From Cryptomeria japonica (taxonomy: Eukaryota; Streptophyta; Pinopsida; Cupressales; Cupressaceae): a stretch of DNA of 64,000 bases. The stretch spans positions 168,846,361 to 168,910,360 of the forward strand of contig NC_081406.1 of NCBI RefSeq assembly GCF_030272615.1. The letters run 5' to 3'. Both the position numbers and the translations under genes were made by a program. Shown here piece by piece: positions 11,810-23,933 of this stretch (positions within the stretch are counted from its first letter, which is position 1; every line of letters starts with the position of its first letter). A model generated the notes under the pieces. The model was given only the letters and a program-made list of their open reading frames with translations. It was not told the origin of the DNA and did no database searches.

Positions 11810-13370
11810 ATGGCTTTTGGATCAGCTCCTGCTCCAGTAGGTTTGGATACCCCTGTTATTGTTGACATCAAGGATTGTCCACTCCCTAGTTTCAATTGAT
11901 GCCCTCAGATTATGAAGGTTGATGATTCAGTTGGTGCATTTTCTAGGGTTCCAGATGGAGTTCTATATATTGAATATGTTTGTGCATATATCTACTGCAC
12001 TCTGGAGGATTTAGGTTCTGCTGAAATCAAAACAATGTACATGACAAATTTGTTAGATAGGAAGGGATTGATGAAACTGAAATTCCAAATTCTGAAGGAT
12101 CAGGCTTTCACAGACATTTTGGAGATGCCAAAATTGGAAGATGAAATGATCTAGTATGTGCTGAGCCGTATCCACGGGGAATTCATGTGGCTAGACCAAC
12201 CTTACAAAATCACTAAAGAGGCTATTCATGCAATCACTGATTTGCCCCAAACTGGTCAGACTCCCAGAAAGAAGAAAACATCTAACAATGAGGTGGAGAA
12301 GTTAACTGGTGCAACTTTTGACAACCAGTCAATGAGGATAAGCACTATCAGAGACAAAGCTAATCAATTTCTAAGTATGATCATCGGTTACAAGGTAACC
12401 CAATCAAACCGATTAAACTATGTTTCTAGTTCATGCATTTACTATGCTCATAAGATTGTCAAAGAAAATGAGTATGATCTATGTCAATCGATGTGTGAAG
12501 AGCTTATTTTAAACCTAGGGAAAATTAAGGGTAAGAAGAAAGGTGTTTTCCGGTATGGCAACCTTGTTGTTTGCTTGATGCTTTCCTTTCTGAATGAGTT
12601 ATTGGGATCCGGTAAAACACAATGGGCATTTGATATACTTAGATATATATAAGAAGGCATTACTTGAGATTGAAATCAAATATTAGGAGATTTATTCAAT
12701 AAGCTAGATGCTAGGAGATTGTCTATAGTTGAAGAGGATAAAAATATAAAGATGCAGGAGTTATTGACTATTTATGGTACAATAACTGATGAGGAGTTGC
12801 AACAGTGTCTAGAATATGCAAATAAAATAATTTTTTAGAGAAGACACTAGCATGTGAGTCTAATGGTAGGTAGAGTAAATGAAATAGTTAAGGAGACCCA
12901 TGAGGCATGGGTAAAATTCTTTGTAGATAAACCCAATTTCTTTACTCCATCGTTATTCCCTCCTAAGTTTGGTATTCAAGATATCTCAGTTAATGGTAAG
13001 GGGAAAGGTATATTAGGTTTGGATTCACCAGTTTTGGAATAGAAAGTAATAGAGGATATTCCTCTGGTAGTATCACCTATACATAATGTAGGAAAACCAG
13101 TAGATAACACTTAAGTTGTGCATGATAAGCAGGATACACTAGAACAAAATATTTTGGATGTAGAGGTTATTGATGTAGATAAAAAAATTAAACAGGTTGA
13201 GGATATTGAGCCTTCAAAAACAAATGTACATACAAAAGAGGTTAAGGTTGAGTGGGTTATTGCACCAAGTGGTGAAGCCATCGGTACTAGTCAGCAAGTT
13301 GGAGAGTCTAGTAATTTATTTTTGGCACTTTGCTCATCCAGGCAAGTTGATTTTGGAAAGAGGAATATTG
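11810..13370 (+). pseudogene. E3 ORF2, 5' part: protein of unknown function
   Basis: I do not recognise this protein. A single frame runs from the ATG at 11810 (MAFGSAPAPVGLDTPVIVDI) to 13370, about 520 codons, broken only by stops (~11899, 12152, 12650, then several more). Visible blocks: VPDGVLYIEYVCAYIYC; FMWLDQPYKITKEAIHAITDLP; MRISTIRDKANQFLSM; IYYAHKIVKENEYDLCQSM; EELILNLGKIKGKKKGVFRY; then an acidic/basic linker (EVIDVDKKIKQVEDIEPS). The pattern of 'W...(I/V)T.E.I..IT.LP' followed by helical stretches loosely recalls plant mobile-domain or putative plant transposon proteins, but that is only a resemblance. There is no RT, integrase or protease signature. The reading frame is cut by B1 and resumes at 20508. 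Confidence 0.7.
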
Positions 13371-14741
13371 TGTTGGCATATGATGAACTAGTATGATAAT
13401 ATGATAATAATGTATGTTGTCATTGATTTCAATAAGTTCAGGTCAACCGATATGAAGATTGGAAGAAGTTGTTATTAATGATCAAGTTGGAGAACCGGTA
13501 TGAAGAGATGTAGTGAAATGGTGTTAGGGTTTCACTAAGTGTTGACTACCGATTGGTAGTCTCAGATTTAGGGTTTCCAGTTTGGCAATCTAGCTTGTGC
13601 AATGCAACCAATGATATTCTATGATGAGTTAGCTAAGAAATAAGGATGAGATCAAAATGTTACGTCAGTTTTGTGCACGTGAAGGATTTCCTTGAGGATC
13701 TTGCATGTGAAGATTGACTGCATTAAATGTCTACCTTGGGAATGAACATTCTTCTTAGTGGTATGAGAAGAAAGCGTGATGGGTTAGTGATTTCCATGTG
13801 TGGTGAAGAATGGATGATGCATAATGACTTGTGATCTATTTGAGATTGTTTCATTCTATGAAAAGTGTTTGGACGGTCAGGATTGGACCGCTTGTAATTT
13901 CAAACCTAAGATGCTTAGGGTTTAGGGTTTATGCTACCAACCTAATTATTGTCTATAAGGTCGATGATGTTTGTTATTGCAAGTTGTTGGAAAAATTTGT
14001 GTATGTATCCGAGTGATGAGATACTTGCCACACCAGTGAGTGAAAACTGCAAAGTATGATTGCAGGGTAGAGGAACTAAAAAGGATCTGCCTTAGCATAT
14101 AGTGTTATTATTAGATCAGAGTTTTACCTATTTTCTTCTAACCATTTTGACATAAGGAAAATCCCTTTGCCGGGTAGATTTAATAGGCTTACTATAAATC
14201 CTCTATCCAGGTGACTCAATTTCATTGAGTTCTTTAAATCTTCTAGTGAGGTAACCTTTAACAGGGTATATGGCCATCCCTTAACCGGGTGATCTTTAAC
14301 AGGATTGGTTCCTAGCAAAACCTTATTATATAGTATTTAACTAGACTAGGCTTCGAATAGAGAAAGATTCAAAAGAGTTCAAAACAAGCTTGTGGGTATT
14401 CATCCCCACCATAGTTTTTGCCATTTGGGTTTCCACATGAAAAATCTGCATGTCATGAGTTGTGCGTTTTTCATGTGATGATTGAGTATTCTTTGTTTGA
14501 GTGATTATGCATGCAGAGCTAATGGTTATGGTATTGTTGATACACAACATGCATATGTTTAACTTGTCTTAAGTCTTACTGTATATAACTGGTGTTGCTA
14601 TGGTTAAGTTCAGTAATGAAGACAACCGGTTAGAATTGTTTTAACTTTATAAGTTGCAAAGAAGTTTTTGTATGTACTGATTCACCCCCCCCCTCCCTCT
14701 CAGTACCTGTTAGGGTATTTGTTGTTCATCATTATTCATCA
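13371..14741 (+). repeat. B1 5' LTR
   Basis: 1,371 bp, TGTTGG...TTCATCA. Contains the LTR motif tgttgtcattgatttcaata near its start, a tandem telo-box (ttagggtttagggttt, ~13916-13932), repeated 'ctttaacaggg' type modules at ~14160-14300, cccatttgggtttcca-like sequence near 14420, and the C-tract hairpin (14674-14680 with 14700-14706). Confidence 0.95.
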
Positions 14742-14757
14742 ATTGGTACCAGAACAA
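14742..14757 (+). other. B1 primer-binding site, degraded
   Basis: attggtaccagaacaa follows the LTR end directly. Compared with tggtatcagagc it carries changes at two or three positions. Confidence 0.75.
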
Positions 14758-14812
14758 TTCCAAGTCCTTGGTGATATAAGCTTAACCACTTGAGGTAAAA
14801 GATCTTGCCTTA

Positions 14813-17800
14813 ATGATGAAAAGGAAAGGTCCTAAGTTCAATAGAGATATCTTCAAAATTTGGAAGGATAGAATGAAGATCTATATCAAGAGTTTGGGTG
14901 CTCAACACTGGAGCTATGTTGATAATGCCTATGTAATCCCCACTAGAACTCTAACTGATGATCAAAAAAGAGATATTCAAGAAAATGGGCAAGTTATGGA
15001 AGCCCTTATTAGTAGTTTGTCAGATATTGAGTTCATTGATGTACAAGATAAGGCCACTCCTAAGGATGTATGGGACACATTGGAAAATATTTATGGTGGT
15101 GATGAGCATGTCAGGCAAGCTAAGGAAGAGAGCCTTAGAGGAAAATTTGAAGACATGAGGATGGTTGAAGGTGAAACCATTTGACAATATGGCATAAGGA
15201 TCAAGATTGTGGTTGGAGATATCAAGAGCACTGATGGAACAATTGAAGATGCCACCATTGTTAGTAAATTTTTGAGATCATTGTTACCGATCTATGCAAT
15301 CAGAGTTGTTGCTATTCAGGAGCTAAGGTCTATTGACAAAACCAAGGTATCCTTAGACTCTATCATTGAAAAATTGACTGCATATGAGTTGAATAGCTAT
15401 GATGGTAGTGTTCAGAAGAATGAGTCATCTTTTAGAGCATCTGTTGCACCAAATAGAAAAGGAAAAGAAGCAAGTACCAGTTATGAATCCATGCAAAGCA
15501 AAGGTATGGATGATGAAGAGATTCTGATGAAGTTTGAAGCTCTTCTTGCTAAGAGACTTCCAAAAGGCACTGGAAAATACAGACGTAAGATTACTTTAAA
15601 AAAAATTTCCTGCAATGAGATAGGACATATAGTTGTTAACTGTCCTAACAATGACAATAAGGATAAACCAGAGAGGTTTAGAAAGTATAAAGGAGGAAAT
15701 AGAAGAAATTGTCTTGTTGCAATGGATGAAGGTGTTACTGATGAAGAATCTAAGGATGAAGAGAATGAGGACATAGTGTTTGTAGTTGTAAAGGAAGAAG
15801 TGTCTAACAAGAAAGTACTTGTCTCTCATATTGACAACTCTAATGAGTGGATTATTGATAGTGGTCATTCTCACCACATGACTAGTGATCGGGGAAAGAA
15901 TCTTCCTCTAGAAGAATATGATGGAGGTGTTGTCATATTTGGCAATGATGCACCATGCTTGGTAAAAGGAAAAGCATCCATTTCACTAAATGGAAAGAGC
16001 AGTGCGGATGACCTTTACTAGGTAGAAGGTCTTAAGCATAACCTGTTGAGTGTTGCTTAACTAAATGATAAAGGACTCATTCTGGAGTTCAAAGGTGGAG
16101 TCTATAGTATAATTGGAAAGTGTGGTGAACTTATTGCCACTGGTAAGAAGACTAGAGGTAACTTGTTTTAGCTGAAAACCAAGATTAGTCGATGTCTGAT
16201 GGCAAAGTTTGATGACAGTTGAATATGGCATAGGAGACTTTGTCATATGAACTTTGATAATATTGTAAAGGCTAGTAAGATCAAGGCAGTAAGAGGAGTG
16301 CCTTTGCTGAACAAACTGGAGAATGCTTTATGTAGAGAATGTCAACTTGGGAAGATGTCTTCCTCAACTTTCAAAGGTAAGTCATTTTCAGCAAAAAACT
16401 TACTTGATCTTGTGCATACCAATTTATGTGGTCCTATGAAAACTAGAAGTATTCAAGGAGATAGGTATTTCATGATTCTTACCGATGATTGCTCAAGAAT
16501 GATGTGGGTCAAATTCTTGAAAGACAAGTCTAAGGCATTTGGAAATTTCAAAGCCTTTAGAGCATTAGTAGAGAAGGAAAGTGGTAAAAAGATAAAATGC
16601 CTAAGAACTGATCAAGGAGGTGAATTCACTTCTGATGAATTCAACAAGTACTATGAAGATAGCAGTATTAAGAGGCAGTTGTTTACCCCAAGGAAACCAC
16701 AACAGAATGGCATAGCAGAAAGGAATAACAGGACTGTAGTTGAAGTGACTAGAACTATGTTGATCCAAGGAAAGGTTGCTCACACTTTTTGGAGAGAAGC
16801 AGTGAGCACTGTAGTCTATACTATGAACCAAGTACTCATTAAGAAAGGTAAAAATAAAACCCCTTATGAGTATTGGACTGGGAAGACTCCCACTGTGAGT
16901 TATTTTAAAGTATTTAGCAGTAAGTGTTACATCAAGAGAGGTGAGCATCTGAGCAAGTTTGATGCTAAATGTGATGAAGGAATATTTCTGGGATATTCCA
17001 CTAAGAGAAAAGCTCTCAAATGCTACAATAATAGGATTTAGAAAATTGTTGAGAGTATCAATGTCAGGGTTGATGAATCCCCTAAGGAGCCTGAGGAAAC
17101 CAGCATCGAGAAAGTGGAAGATGAACTAGGTGTAGCCTTCTGGGAACTGGTTAAGAAAGAAACAAGTAAAGATCTTAGTGTTCCTATACCGGTAGAAGTT
17201 GTAGTAGGTGAAGAAGAAGATGGAGATGAAGAAGAAGAGGAAAACAAGTAGAACCAACTAGAGTCATTTGTAGATATGTGAAACTACATCATGATCTGAA
17301 GCATATCATAGGAGATAAAGATGTAGGGATTCTCACAAGAAGAAAAGTGAAAGAGAACTCTTGCATGATTTGTGAATTGGAGCCCAAGAATTCTAGAGAA
17401 GCACTTATAGATGAAGATTGGATTAAGGAAATGGAAGAGGAGCTAGACCAAATAGAAAAGAATGCAACATGGTCCTTGGTACCCAGAACAAAACACAAGA
17501 ATGTCATAGGTACCAAATGGGTCTTCAGGAATAAGCTAAATGAAGAATGCACAGTTGTGAGGAACAAGGAAAGACTTGTATGCAAGGGATCTGCTCAAGA
17601 AGAGGGAGAAGACTATGGAGAAACCTTTGCTCTTGTGGCTAGACTGGAAGGTGTCCGAATACTACTTGCATTTGCAGCATTCAAGGGATTTAAGGTATAC
17701 CAAATGGATGTGAAGTCTACGTTCTTGAATGGAATCCTAGAAGAGGAAGTGTATATTGAGAAACCAGATGGGTTTGCCTTATCAGAAGATAGTAACATGG

Positions 17801-18912
17801 TGTGTAGATTACACAAGGCCCTGTATGGATTGAAACAAGCACCAAGGGAATGATATGAATTATTAGACTCTCATCTTGTGAAAATAGGATTTCAGAGAAC
17901 AAGTGAGGATAGCAACATCTACCTAAAATCTGAAGGTGATCAGATTCTGATCTATGAAGTATTTGTAGATGACATAATCTTTGGAGGAGATGACAAAATG
18001 AGTCATGCTTTTGCAGATGAAATGAAGAAAGAGTTTGAGATGTCTCTGATTGGAGAGATAAAGTTCTTCATTGGTTTACAAATTCAACAAATGAAAGAGG
18101 GTATCTTTATTACTCAGTCCAAGTATGGCAAAGAGGTATTGAAGACCTTTGGCATGGAGAGAAAACCGATTGGTACACCGATGGTGACCGACTGTAAGCT
18201 GACTAAGGAAGATGATTCAATGTTGGTGAATGAGAAGGAGTAGCGGTCAATGATCTGTAAGCTGCACTATGTGGTGCACAACAGACCAGTTATTGCTCAT
18301 GCAGTGGGCATAGTAGCTCATTTTCAGAAGAGTCCAAGAGAATCCCACTTGGTAGCAGTAAAAAGGATTCTTAGATACCTAAAAGGGACTGTTGACTATG
18401 GGTTGTGGTATGTATACAATGGTGATTTTAATCTCAAAGTATTTACCAATGCAGATTGGGTAGGTAATGTGGATGACTAGAAGAGCACAACCGGTGGAGC
18501 ATTCTTTCTTGGTGGAAGACTAGTCTCATGGATGAGTAAGAAGCAGAGTTGTACTTCCCAGTCTACATATGAAGCAGAGTATGTGGAAGCATTTATGAAC
18601 TACACTCAAACAATCTAGATGAAACATGTATTGGATGGTTTCAAAGTACCTATATCTAAATCGGTGAGTATACTTTGTGACAACACAAGCGCAATAAATA
18701 TTTCCAAGAATCCGATATTGCATGCTAGAACTAAGCATATTGAGCTCAAGTATCATTTATTGAGAGAGAAGGTTCAAAACAAAGAGGTTGTATTATAACA
18801 TGTTTCCAATAAGGAGGAGCTAGCAGACATATTTACTAAGCCCTTACCAAAGAATACATTTACCTATTTGAGAGGTGAATTAGGGGTTTTGCCCCTTCAT
18901 GAAGTGAACTAA
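14813..18912 (+). pseudogene. B1 gag-pol polyprotein
   Basis: Start at 14813 (MMKRKGPKFNRDIFKIWKD), 71 bp inside the primer-binding site. Gag is followed by a knuckle that has lost its first Cys (KISCNEIGHIVVNC), then protease (EWIIDSGHSHHMTSD, DSG kept), the integrase zinc region (WHRRLCHMNF, CRECQLGK), the integrase core (ILTDDCSRMM, RTDQGGEF, PQQNGIAERNN), RT ([30 protein letters not shown]) and RNase H (TNADWVG, EAEYVEA, CDNTSAINISKNP, ADIFTKPLP). Stops at 15182, 16019, ~16058, ~16168, ~16219, 17039, 17851, 18241, 18478, ~18616 and ~18796; a frame change occurs between 17200 and 17278. Inactive. Confidence 0.93.
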
Positions 18913-19142
18913 AGATGTGTACTCCACATCAGTCAGGTATCTTTCAGGATTGATGTGTTGAAGGATGCTACTCCATAGGGGGAGAAGCATAGTGGAGTAT
19001 GGAAGCTTGTGCCTCCACTTTGGCATTGTTGTCAAAGGGGGAGAAGATATCTGATGATGAAGATATTTTAGTTGCAATGGTCTATGATGTTTATAGTTGC
19101 AATGCTACACTGAGTATTGCCATCAATGCCAAAGGGGGATAT
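18913..19142 (+). promoter_or_regulatory. B1 3' UTR with repeated purine tracts and PPT
   Basis: Three G5-containing purine tracts (catagggggagaag ~18976, caaagggggagaag ~19035, ccaaagggggat 19129-19140). The last lies directly before the LTR and is the polypurine tract for plus-strand DNA synthesis. Upstream of it, 19115-19128 is complementary (13 of 14) to 19193-19206 inside the LTR. Confidence 0.8.
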
Positions 19143-20507
19143 TGCTGGCATATAATGAACCGGTATGATAATATGATAATAATGTATGTTGTCATTGATG
19201 TCAATAAGTTCAGGTCAATTGATATGAAGATTGGAAGAAGTTGTTATTAATGATCAAGTTGGAGAACTGGTTTGAAGAGATGCAGTAAACTGGTGTCAGG
19301 GTTTCACTAAATGTGACTACCAGTTGGTAGTCTAAGCTTTAGGGTTTCCGGTTTGGTAATCTAGCTTGTGTGATGCAACCGATGATATTCAGTGATGAGT
19401 TAGCTAAGAAATAAGGATGAGATTGAAATGCCAAGTCACATTTGTGCACGTGAAGGATTTCCTTGAAGATCTTGCATGTGAAGATCAACAGCTTAAATTT
19501 CTACCTCGGGAATGAACATTCTTCTTAGTGGTATGAGAAGAAAGCATGATGGGTTACTGACTTCTATGTGCGGTGAAGAATGGACGATGCAGAATGACTT
19601 GTGATCTATTTGAGATTGTTTCATTCTATGAAAAGTGTTTGGACGGTCAGGATTGGACCGCTTGTAATTTCAAACCTAAGATGCTTAGGGTTTGTGATAC
19701 CAACCTAATTATTGTCTATAAGGTCAATGATGTTTGTTATTGTAAGTTGTTGGAAAAAGTTGTGTATGTATTCGAGTGATGAGATACTTTCTAGACTAGT
19801 GAGTGAAAACTGCAAAGTAGAGGAACTAAAAAGGATCTACCTTAGCATATAGTGTTGTTATCAGATCAGCGTTTTACCTGTTGTCTTCTAATCATTTTGA
19901 GAAAAGGAAAATCCCTTTGTCGGATAGCTTTAACAGGCTTACTGTAAATCCTCTAACTAGGTGACTCAAGTTCATTGAGTTCTTTAAATGCTATAGCGAG
20001 GTAACCTTTAACAGGGTTTCAAACTTTAACAGGGCATATAGCTATCCCGTAACCAGGTGATCTTTAATAGGATCGGTTCCTAGAAGAACCTTATTGTAAA
20101 GTCTTTAACCGGACTAGGCTCTAATAGAGCGAGCTTCAAAAGAGTTCAAAATAAGCTTGTGGGTATTCATCCCCACTATGGTTTTTCCAATTTGGGTTTC
20201 CATGTGAAAAATCTGTGTGTCATGAGTTGTGCATTTTTCATGTGATGATTGAGTATTCTTTGTTTGAGTGATTATGCATGCAGAGCTAATGGTTATGGTA
20301 TTGCTGATATACAACATGCATATGTTTAAGTTGTCTAAAGTCTTACTGTGTTTAACCGGTGTTGCCATGGTTAAGTTCAGTAATGAAGACAACCAGTTAG
20401 AATTGTTTTAACTTGATAAGTTGCAGAGAAGTTTTTGTATGTAATGATTCACCCCCCCCCCCCTCTCAGTACTTGTTAGGGTATTTGTTGTTCTCCATTA
20501 TTCATCA
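19143..20507 (+). repeat. B1 3' LTR
   Basis: 1,365 bp, starting TGCTGG (changed from TGTTGG) and ending TTCATCA. Clearly homologous to 13371-14741, with scattered differences and small indels, for example one telo-box unit lost near 19690. Confidence 0.95.
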
Positions 20508-21290
20508 TATTGAGCAATTGATCAGTTTTGAATTGATGTATGTTGCAGCTCAGAAGCTAAGGAAGGAAGGAACAAAAGACAAGCAAGTCATTGAGCAGGT
20601 CATTTCGGTTCTATAGCAGCTAGTTCTAAGATACACTAGTCTGGTAGATAGCCCCTCTAGTAAGCTTAAGATTTTGACTGGGCACATTGCAAAAGAGTTT
20701 CAAACTCTTCAACAAATATCAAATTGACAACTAGTAGAGAGATACAATGCAGCTAGGAAGGTCAACTGTGACAATATGATCATATCAGACAAGGTGAAGA
20801 GGACAGAGCAACTAACAAATATTGATGAGGCTCTTAATCAGTACAATTGTATATATATGTCTTGTACTAACACCGATAAACTTATAGCTGACCCGGAGGT
20901 AAAAATAAAAGTGGCAAAGGTTTGGCTGGAACATCTAGCTAACAATTTTGATGGTACTCAGTCATTGACCAATGCTATTGATGGTCAAAAATTTTGGTTA
21001 CAGAATCTGAGATATCAGCCTTGGAGAAAGATATGGATAGGTTAATCCGGCGAGTTAGGGAATTGAGAGGATTGGTTAGTCCCCAGTAGAACACTTTGTT
21101 ACTTCATAAGAAGGAAAGTTTAGTATTGATGAATAAACCCACACTGACAGACCTAACTAAAGAAGAACTTCATGCATACATTCTTAATGGGTTTATATCT
21201 ATTTTGGGAACATTGAAAACTAGTTGGGATACTTACTTAGGATTTTTGAAGGGTGCTTAACCGGATATATTCAAGTACATCTAGATCTGG
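20508..21290 (+). pseudogene. E3 ORF2, 3' part
   Basis: Resumes the ORF2 frame across the B1 insertion site: Lys-Arg-Asn-Ile on the left continues as Glu-Gln-Leu-Ile on the right once the tattg duplication is counted once. Blocks include YVAAQKLRKEGTKDKQVIEQ, TGHIAKEFQTLQQ, DEALNQYNCIYMSC and VAKVWLEHLANNFDGTQS. A one-base indel at ~20990 shifts the frame into a coiled-coil-like stretch (SEISALEKDMDRLIRRV), then LTDLTKEELHAYILNGF. Stops at 20614, 20726, ~21088 and ~21258. With the 5' part, ORF2 would be about 780 codons. Function unknown. Confidence 0.7.
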
Positions 21291-21482
21291 TAAACACATT
21301 GTTTTGCCCCACCTTTGTCATTAATGTTAAAGGGGGAGTGGTTGTTGTGAAAAATGTTAAGGGACATAAGAAGTAATGTATAGCTCAGGGGGAGCAGGGT
21401 CAGTTTTGGGAGGAACCGGGACAACACTTCAGGGATCCATTTTTTTCACATGAGTGTTGCCATCAATACCAAAGGGGGAGAT
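21291..21482 (+). promoter_or_regulatory. E3 3' UTR and polypurine tract
   Basis: Contains an internal tract ttaaagggggagtgg (~21328) and the terminal tract ccaaagggggagat (21469-21482) abutting the LTR TGTTGG. Arm gtgttgccatcaat (21454-21467) is perfectly complementary to 21522-21535 within the LTR. Confidence 0.85.
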
Positions 21483-21586
21483 TGTTGGCAATTGATACTC
21501 ATCTAGTTTAGCTGTGTTGTCATTGATGGCAACACACATCATTTTGTCTTGGACACTTAACCAATACTCACTGGTACTCATGATTC
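21483..21586 (+). repeat. E3 3' LTR, first fragment
   Basis: Matches the first ~105 bp of the left LTR (9279 onward) and stops at gattc, where the B2 solo LTR begins. Confidence 0.93.
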
Positions 21587-22471
21587 TGTTGGCATATGAT
21601 GAACCGGTATAATGATAATGTATGTTGTCATTGATGTTAATAAGTACAAGTGAATCGGTATGAATATTGGAAGAAGTTGTTATTGATGTTCAAGTAGGAG
21701 AACCGATATGAAGGGATGAAGTGGATTAGTGTCAGAGTTTCACTAAGTGTGACTATTGGTTGGTAGCCTCAGCTCTAGGGTTTCCAATTTGGCAATATAG
21801 CTTGTGCGATGAAATCGGTGACATTCTGTGATGAGTTAGCTAAGAGATAAGGATGAGATCGAGATTCCATGTCAATTTTTTGCATGTGAAGGATTTCCTT
21901 GAGGATCTTTCATGTGAAGATCGATTGCATTAAATGTCTACCTTGGGAATGAACATTCTTCTTAGTGGTATGAGAAGAGAGCATGATGGGTTACTGATTT
22001 CCATATGCAGTGAATAATGGACGATGTAGAATGACTTGTGATCTATTTGAGATTGTTTTATTCTATGCAAAAGTGTTTGAATGGTCAGGATTGGACCGCT
22101 TGTAATTGTAAACCTAAAATGTTTAGGGTTTAGGGTTTATGCTACTGACCCAATTGTTGTCTATAAGGTCGATGAGTTTTGATATTGTAAGTGTTGGCAA
22201 ATGTTGTGTTTGTATTCGAGTGATGAGATACTTGCCAAACTAGTGAGTGAAAAACTGTAGAGTGTGATTGCATAGTAGAGGAGCTGAAAAGGATCTGCCT
22301 TAGCATGTAGTGTTGTTATCAGATCAGAGCTTTACCTATTGTCTTCTAACCATTTCAATTGTAGGAAAATCTCTTTGTCGAGTAGCTTTAATAGGATTAT
22401 TGCAAATCGTCTAACCAGGTGACTCAAGATCTTTGAGTTCTTCAAATCCTCTAGCAAGGTAACCTTTAACA

Positions 22472-23862
22472 TGTTGGCATATGATGAACCAACATGTTGA
22501 TATGATGATAGTGTATGTTGTCATTGATGCCAATAAGTACAAGTGAACCGATATGCAGATTGGAAGAAGTTGGTGAACAGGTATGAAGATGTTGTGAACC
22601 AATGTTTGGGTTTCACTAAGTGTGACTACTGGTAGGTAGTCTCAACTCTAGGGTTTTCGGTTTGGCAATTTTGCTTGTACAATGCAACCGATGACATCCT
22701 ATGATGACGTAGCTAAGAGATGAAGATGAAATTGTGATGCCACATCAACCTTGTGCACGTGAAGGATTTCCTTGAGGATCTTACATGTGAAGGTCAACTG
22801 CATTAAATGTCTACCTCAAGAATGAACATTCTTCTTAGCGGTATGAGAAGAAAGCGTGATGAGTTATTGATTTCTATGTGCGGTGAAGAATGGACGATGC
22901 AGATTATCTGGTGATCTATTTGAAATTGTATTTCTCTATGGAGATTGTTTGGACGATCAGGATTGGACCGCTTGTATTGTAAACCTAAAATGCTTAAGGT
23001 TTAGGGTTTATGCTACTGACCTGATTGTTGTCTATAAGGTCAATGATGTTTGTTATTGTAAGTTGTTGGAAAATTTTGTGTGTGTATCCGAGTGATGAGA
23101 TACTTGCCAGACCAGAGACAGAAAATAATAGAGTGTGATTGCAGAGTAGAGGAACTGAAAAGGATCTACCTTAGCATATAGTGTTGTTATCACATCAAAG
23201 CTTTACCTATTGTCTTCTAACCATTTCAATAGAACGAAACTCCCTTTGTCGGGTAGCTTTAACAGGCTTACTAGAAATCCTTTAACCAGGTGACTCAAGT
23301 TCATTGAGTTCTTTAAATCCTCTAGCAAGGTAACCTTTAACAAGGTTTCAACCTTTAACAGGGTATATAGCCATCCCTTAACCAGGTGACCTTAACAGTA
23401 CCGATTCATAGCAGAACCTTATTGTAAAGTCTTTAATCAGACTAGGCTCCTAAAAGAGTGAAGTTCAAAAGAGTTCAAAAATAAGCTTCTACATATTCAT
23501 CCCCACCGTGGTTTCTCCCATTTGGGTTTCCACGTGATAAATTTGTGTCATGAGTTGTGCATTTTTATTTTTTGTTTAAGTGATTATGCATGCAGAGCTA
23601 ATGGTTATGGTATTGTTGACACGCCACTTGCACATGTTTTTAGGTGAAGTAGTTATCAAGTATTGAAAATAACTGAAGGGTTAGGTTTTACTCGTTTATG
23701 TTGTCTAAAGTTTTACTGGTATTGCCATGGTTAAGTTCAGTAAAGAAGATAACCAATTAGCATTGTTTTAACTTGATAAGTTGTGGAGAAGTTTTTGTAT
23801 TTAGTGATTCACCCCCCCTCTCAGTACCAGATAGGGTATCTGTTGTTCATCATTATTCATCA
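22472..23862 (+). repeat. Array LTR-a
   Basis: 1,391 bp, TGTTGG...TTCATCA, followed directly by primer-binding site attggtatcagagcaa (23863-23878). Confidence 0.95.
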
Positions 23863-23933
23863 ATTGGTATCAGAGCAACTCCAAGTCCTCAGTGATATAA
23901 GCTTAACTACTTGAGGTAAAAGATCTTGCCTTA

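Larger units (their letters stand above)
13371..20507 (+). mobile_element. Copia element B1, complete structure with TSD
   Basis: 5' LTR 13371-14741, internal region 14742-19142, 3' LTR 19143-20507, flanked by a perfect 5-bp duplication tattg (13366-13370 and 20508-20512). It lies inside ORF2 of E3, whose frame continues on both sides. Structurally complete, but its polyprotein has at least eleven stops and one frameshift. Confidence 0.96.

Noticed and set aside
13916-13932. Interstitial telomere or chromosome-fusion remnant
   Set aside because: Only two to three units, at the same place in every B LTR; it is part of the LTR.
13831-14016. Short ORFs within B LTRs (also 19573-19779, 22883-23095)
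   Set aside because: The same LTR sequence gives different lengths in each copy and has no protein features; chance frames.
15481-15810. Ser-rich minus-strand ORFs opposite B gag (also 17038-17247, 24713-24931, 26099-26344)
   Set aside because: Antisense of acidic GAA/GAT-rich linkers in gag-pol, which always reads as Ser/Phe on the other strand.
20448-20465. Poly-C runs as meaningful length signals
   Set aside because: Length varies between copies and homopolymers are prone to sequencing error; only the flanking stems are treated as evidence.
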